Part shown: positions 54,519 to 55,469 of the stretch, piece by piece
Numbering within the stretch: the first letter of the stretch is position 1
How the letters are laid out: the number at the start of each line of letters is the position of its first letter
Assembly: GCA_945889325.1 (NCBI GenBank)
Contig: CAMDBH010000017.1
Location: 1 to 55,469, forward strand
Origin: Klebsiella pneumoniae
GTDB lineage: Bacteria; Myxococcota_A; UBA9042
Length of the DNA: 55,469 nt
Reading direction: 5' to 3'
Translations under genes and position numbers: made by a program
The notes under the pieces: generated by a model
Databases searched by the model: none
Seen by the model: only the letters and a program-made list of their open reading frames with translations
What the model was told of the DNA's origin: nothing

Positions 54519-55175
54519 TTACGCGTCGACTTTCTTGCCCTTGACGGCTTCCTGAATCCAAACCAAACCGCCGTTGGGCCCCGGGACGCTGCCTTTGACC
54601 GCGACGAGGTTTTTCTCGGCATCGACAATAGCCACCGTCAAATTCTGTGTCGTTACGCGATCGACGCCGTAGCGCCCGGCCATTTTCTTGCCTTTGACAA
54701 CGCGGCCCGGCGTGGTGTTCATACCGAGCGAGCCGCCGTGGCGAAACACTTCATGCGTACCGTGCGAGGCTTTGGGCATGTGGAAATTGTGGCGCTTGAT
54801 GACGCCAGTGAAGCCGCGCCCTTTGGTCGTGCCGACAATGTCAACCTTTTGGCCGACTTGAAAGGCTTCGGCCGTCAAGATCATGCCGACTTCAATCGCC
54901 GCGACGTCTTCATCGTCAACGCGCATTTCACGAATGTGGGCGCTCAGGTCAAGCCCGGCTTTGGTGAACAGGCCTGCGTCCGGCTTATTGACATGCTTGG
55001 CCTTCTTGACGCCAAAGCCGATCATGACCGCGTTGTATCCGTCGGGACCGTTGGCGCTTTTGACGCGGATCACGGGGCACGGTCCGACCTCAAGCACGGT
55101 CACTGCGTTGCGATTGCCTGAACTATCAAACACTTGTGTCATGCCGATCTTGCGACCGAAAAGTCCCTTTGCCAT
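54519..55175 (-). CDS. rplC: 50S ribosomal protein L3
   Basis: A 218-residue protein, normal length for bacterial L3, which binds 23S rRNA near the peptidyl transferase centre and nucleates early 50S assembly. Diagnostic segments are GRKIGMTQVFD, VTGTTKGRGF-like VDIVGTTKGRGFTGVIKRH, SHGTHEVFRHGGSLGMN-type and GKKMAGRYGVDRVT. The ATG at 55175 follows AGGAG by 7 nt; the longer frame to 55304 covers the untranslated leader. Neither rpsJ upstream nor rplD downstream is present, unlike the usual S10 operon order. Confidence 0.96.
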   Translation of the reverse strand: MAKGLFGRKIGMTQVFDSSGNRNAVTVLEVGPCPVIRVKSANGPDGYNAVMIGFGVKKAKHVNKPDAGLFTKAGLDLSAHIREMRVDDEDVAAIEVGMILTAEAFQVGQKVDIVGTTKGRGFTGVIKRHNFHMPKASHGTHEVFRHGGSLGMNTTPGRVVKGKKMAGRYGVDRVTTQNLTVAIVDAEKNLVAVKGSVPGPNGGLVWIQEAVKGKKVDA

Positions 55176-55275
55176 TTTCTTGCTCCTGATGGCGCGTCTT
55201 GCGCGCCCGATTTGGAGTCCTGATCGTTCAACTGCAAACCGAGCAGCATCGATCAACACATCACGCGGGGGCGGG

Positions 55276-55304
55276 AGTTTACATTGCAGTGAGAGGCATT
55301 GCAA
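55276..55304 (-). promoter_or_regulatory. Strong candidate sigma-70-type promoter for rplC
   Basis: On the minus strand TTGCAA (55304-55299), a 17-bp spacer and TAAACT (55281-55276) lie 100 bp before the rplC ATG. This predicts a leader of about 95 nt, long enough for autoregulation or a structured element. Confidence 0.55.
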
Positions 55305-55358
55305 GGCTTTTCAGCGCACCCACCAGGGCGATCGCAAGAACGGTAACCATCTGACACT

Positions 55359-55375
55359 TTGAGAGATATTCTCAA
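55359..55375. repeat. 6-bp inverted repeat upstream of the rplC promoter
   Basis: TTGAGA (55359-55364) and TCTCAA (55370-55375) flank GATAT. It lies about 55 bp upstream of the -35 box. It may be an operator or chance. Nothing else is seen between 55305 and the window end. Confidence 0.3.
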
Positions 55376-55469
55376 CTTTATCAGCCCTGGTTACCGCCAA
55401 CCGGTGATCTGCGGACATTGGGGCGCACGGTTTGGAACACAATCGCTGAATTATTAAAAGTATTTTCTG

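Noticed and set aside
54483-55121. Plus-strand frame of 212 codons opposite rplC
   Set aside because: Antisense to a conserved ribosomal protein gene.

Overview
This window looks like a chromosome segment of a free-living, GC-rich Gram-negative bacterium, probably Myxococcota or a related deltaproteobacterial lineage. That placement is an inference. It rests on very large cysteine-rich lipoproteins with CDDGNxCT-type repeats (the Dictyostelium CTDC type), a formylglycine-generating-enzyme-like domain on a cysteine-rich stalk, MopE-like metal-binding motifs, an AgmX/PglI-like protein and many two-component proteins. No tRNA, rRNA, CRISPR array, transposase or phage gene was seen.

Layout. Bases 1-602 hold no gene but carry nested inverted repeats and seven tandem 38/39-bp units. 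603-3357 (minus) encode an aldehyde dehydrogenase and a family III CoA-transferase. 3488-16824 (plus) hold three consecutive cysteine-rich secreted proteins. The first is broken by an in-frame TGA and a frameshift. The third is an internally deleted paralogue of the second. 16828-25831 are mostly metabolic and envelope genes: an FAD-linked oxidase, DUF3108 and OmpA-like proteins, fpg, an AgmX-like protein, a nucleoside transporter, an acyl-CoA dehydrogenase and a winged-helix-like protein. 25987-27795 encode a fusion of a PfkB-family kinase with a Qng1-like (queuosine salvage) domain, followed by a hybrid histidine kinase. 31011-38151 form a tight operon: RDD, SpoIIM-like, membrane protein, DUF4129+DUF4350-like fusion, MoxR ATPase, DUF58. 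After a class III nucleotidyl cyclase (minus), 39651-47820 encode a secreted multidomain polysaccharide deacetylase-like protein and a giant cysteine-repeat lipoprotein, again interrupted by an in-frame TGA. 47853-53983 (minus) hold an unknown protein, hemC, hemD, hemL and a histidine kinase/response regulator pair. The window closes with rplC, which lies outside any visible ribosomal-protein operon.

How the genes fit together. hemC, hemD and hemL belong to C5-pathway tetrapyrrole synthesis and share a strand with a two-component pair. The MoxR cluster is a coherent membrane-associated module. The cysteine-rich proteins probably form surface or periplasmic structures. All three coding lesions in the window fall in these cysteine-rich genes. 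Both nonsense codons are TGA at a position where the repeat consensus has glycine. The PfkB-Qng1 fusion suggests a single-polypeptide route from queuosine nucleoside to free queuine, with the nucleoside transporter nearby as a possible importer.
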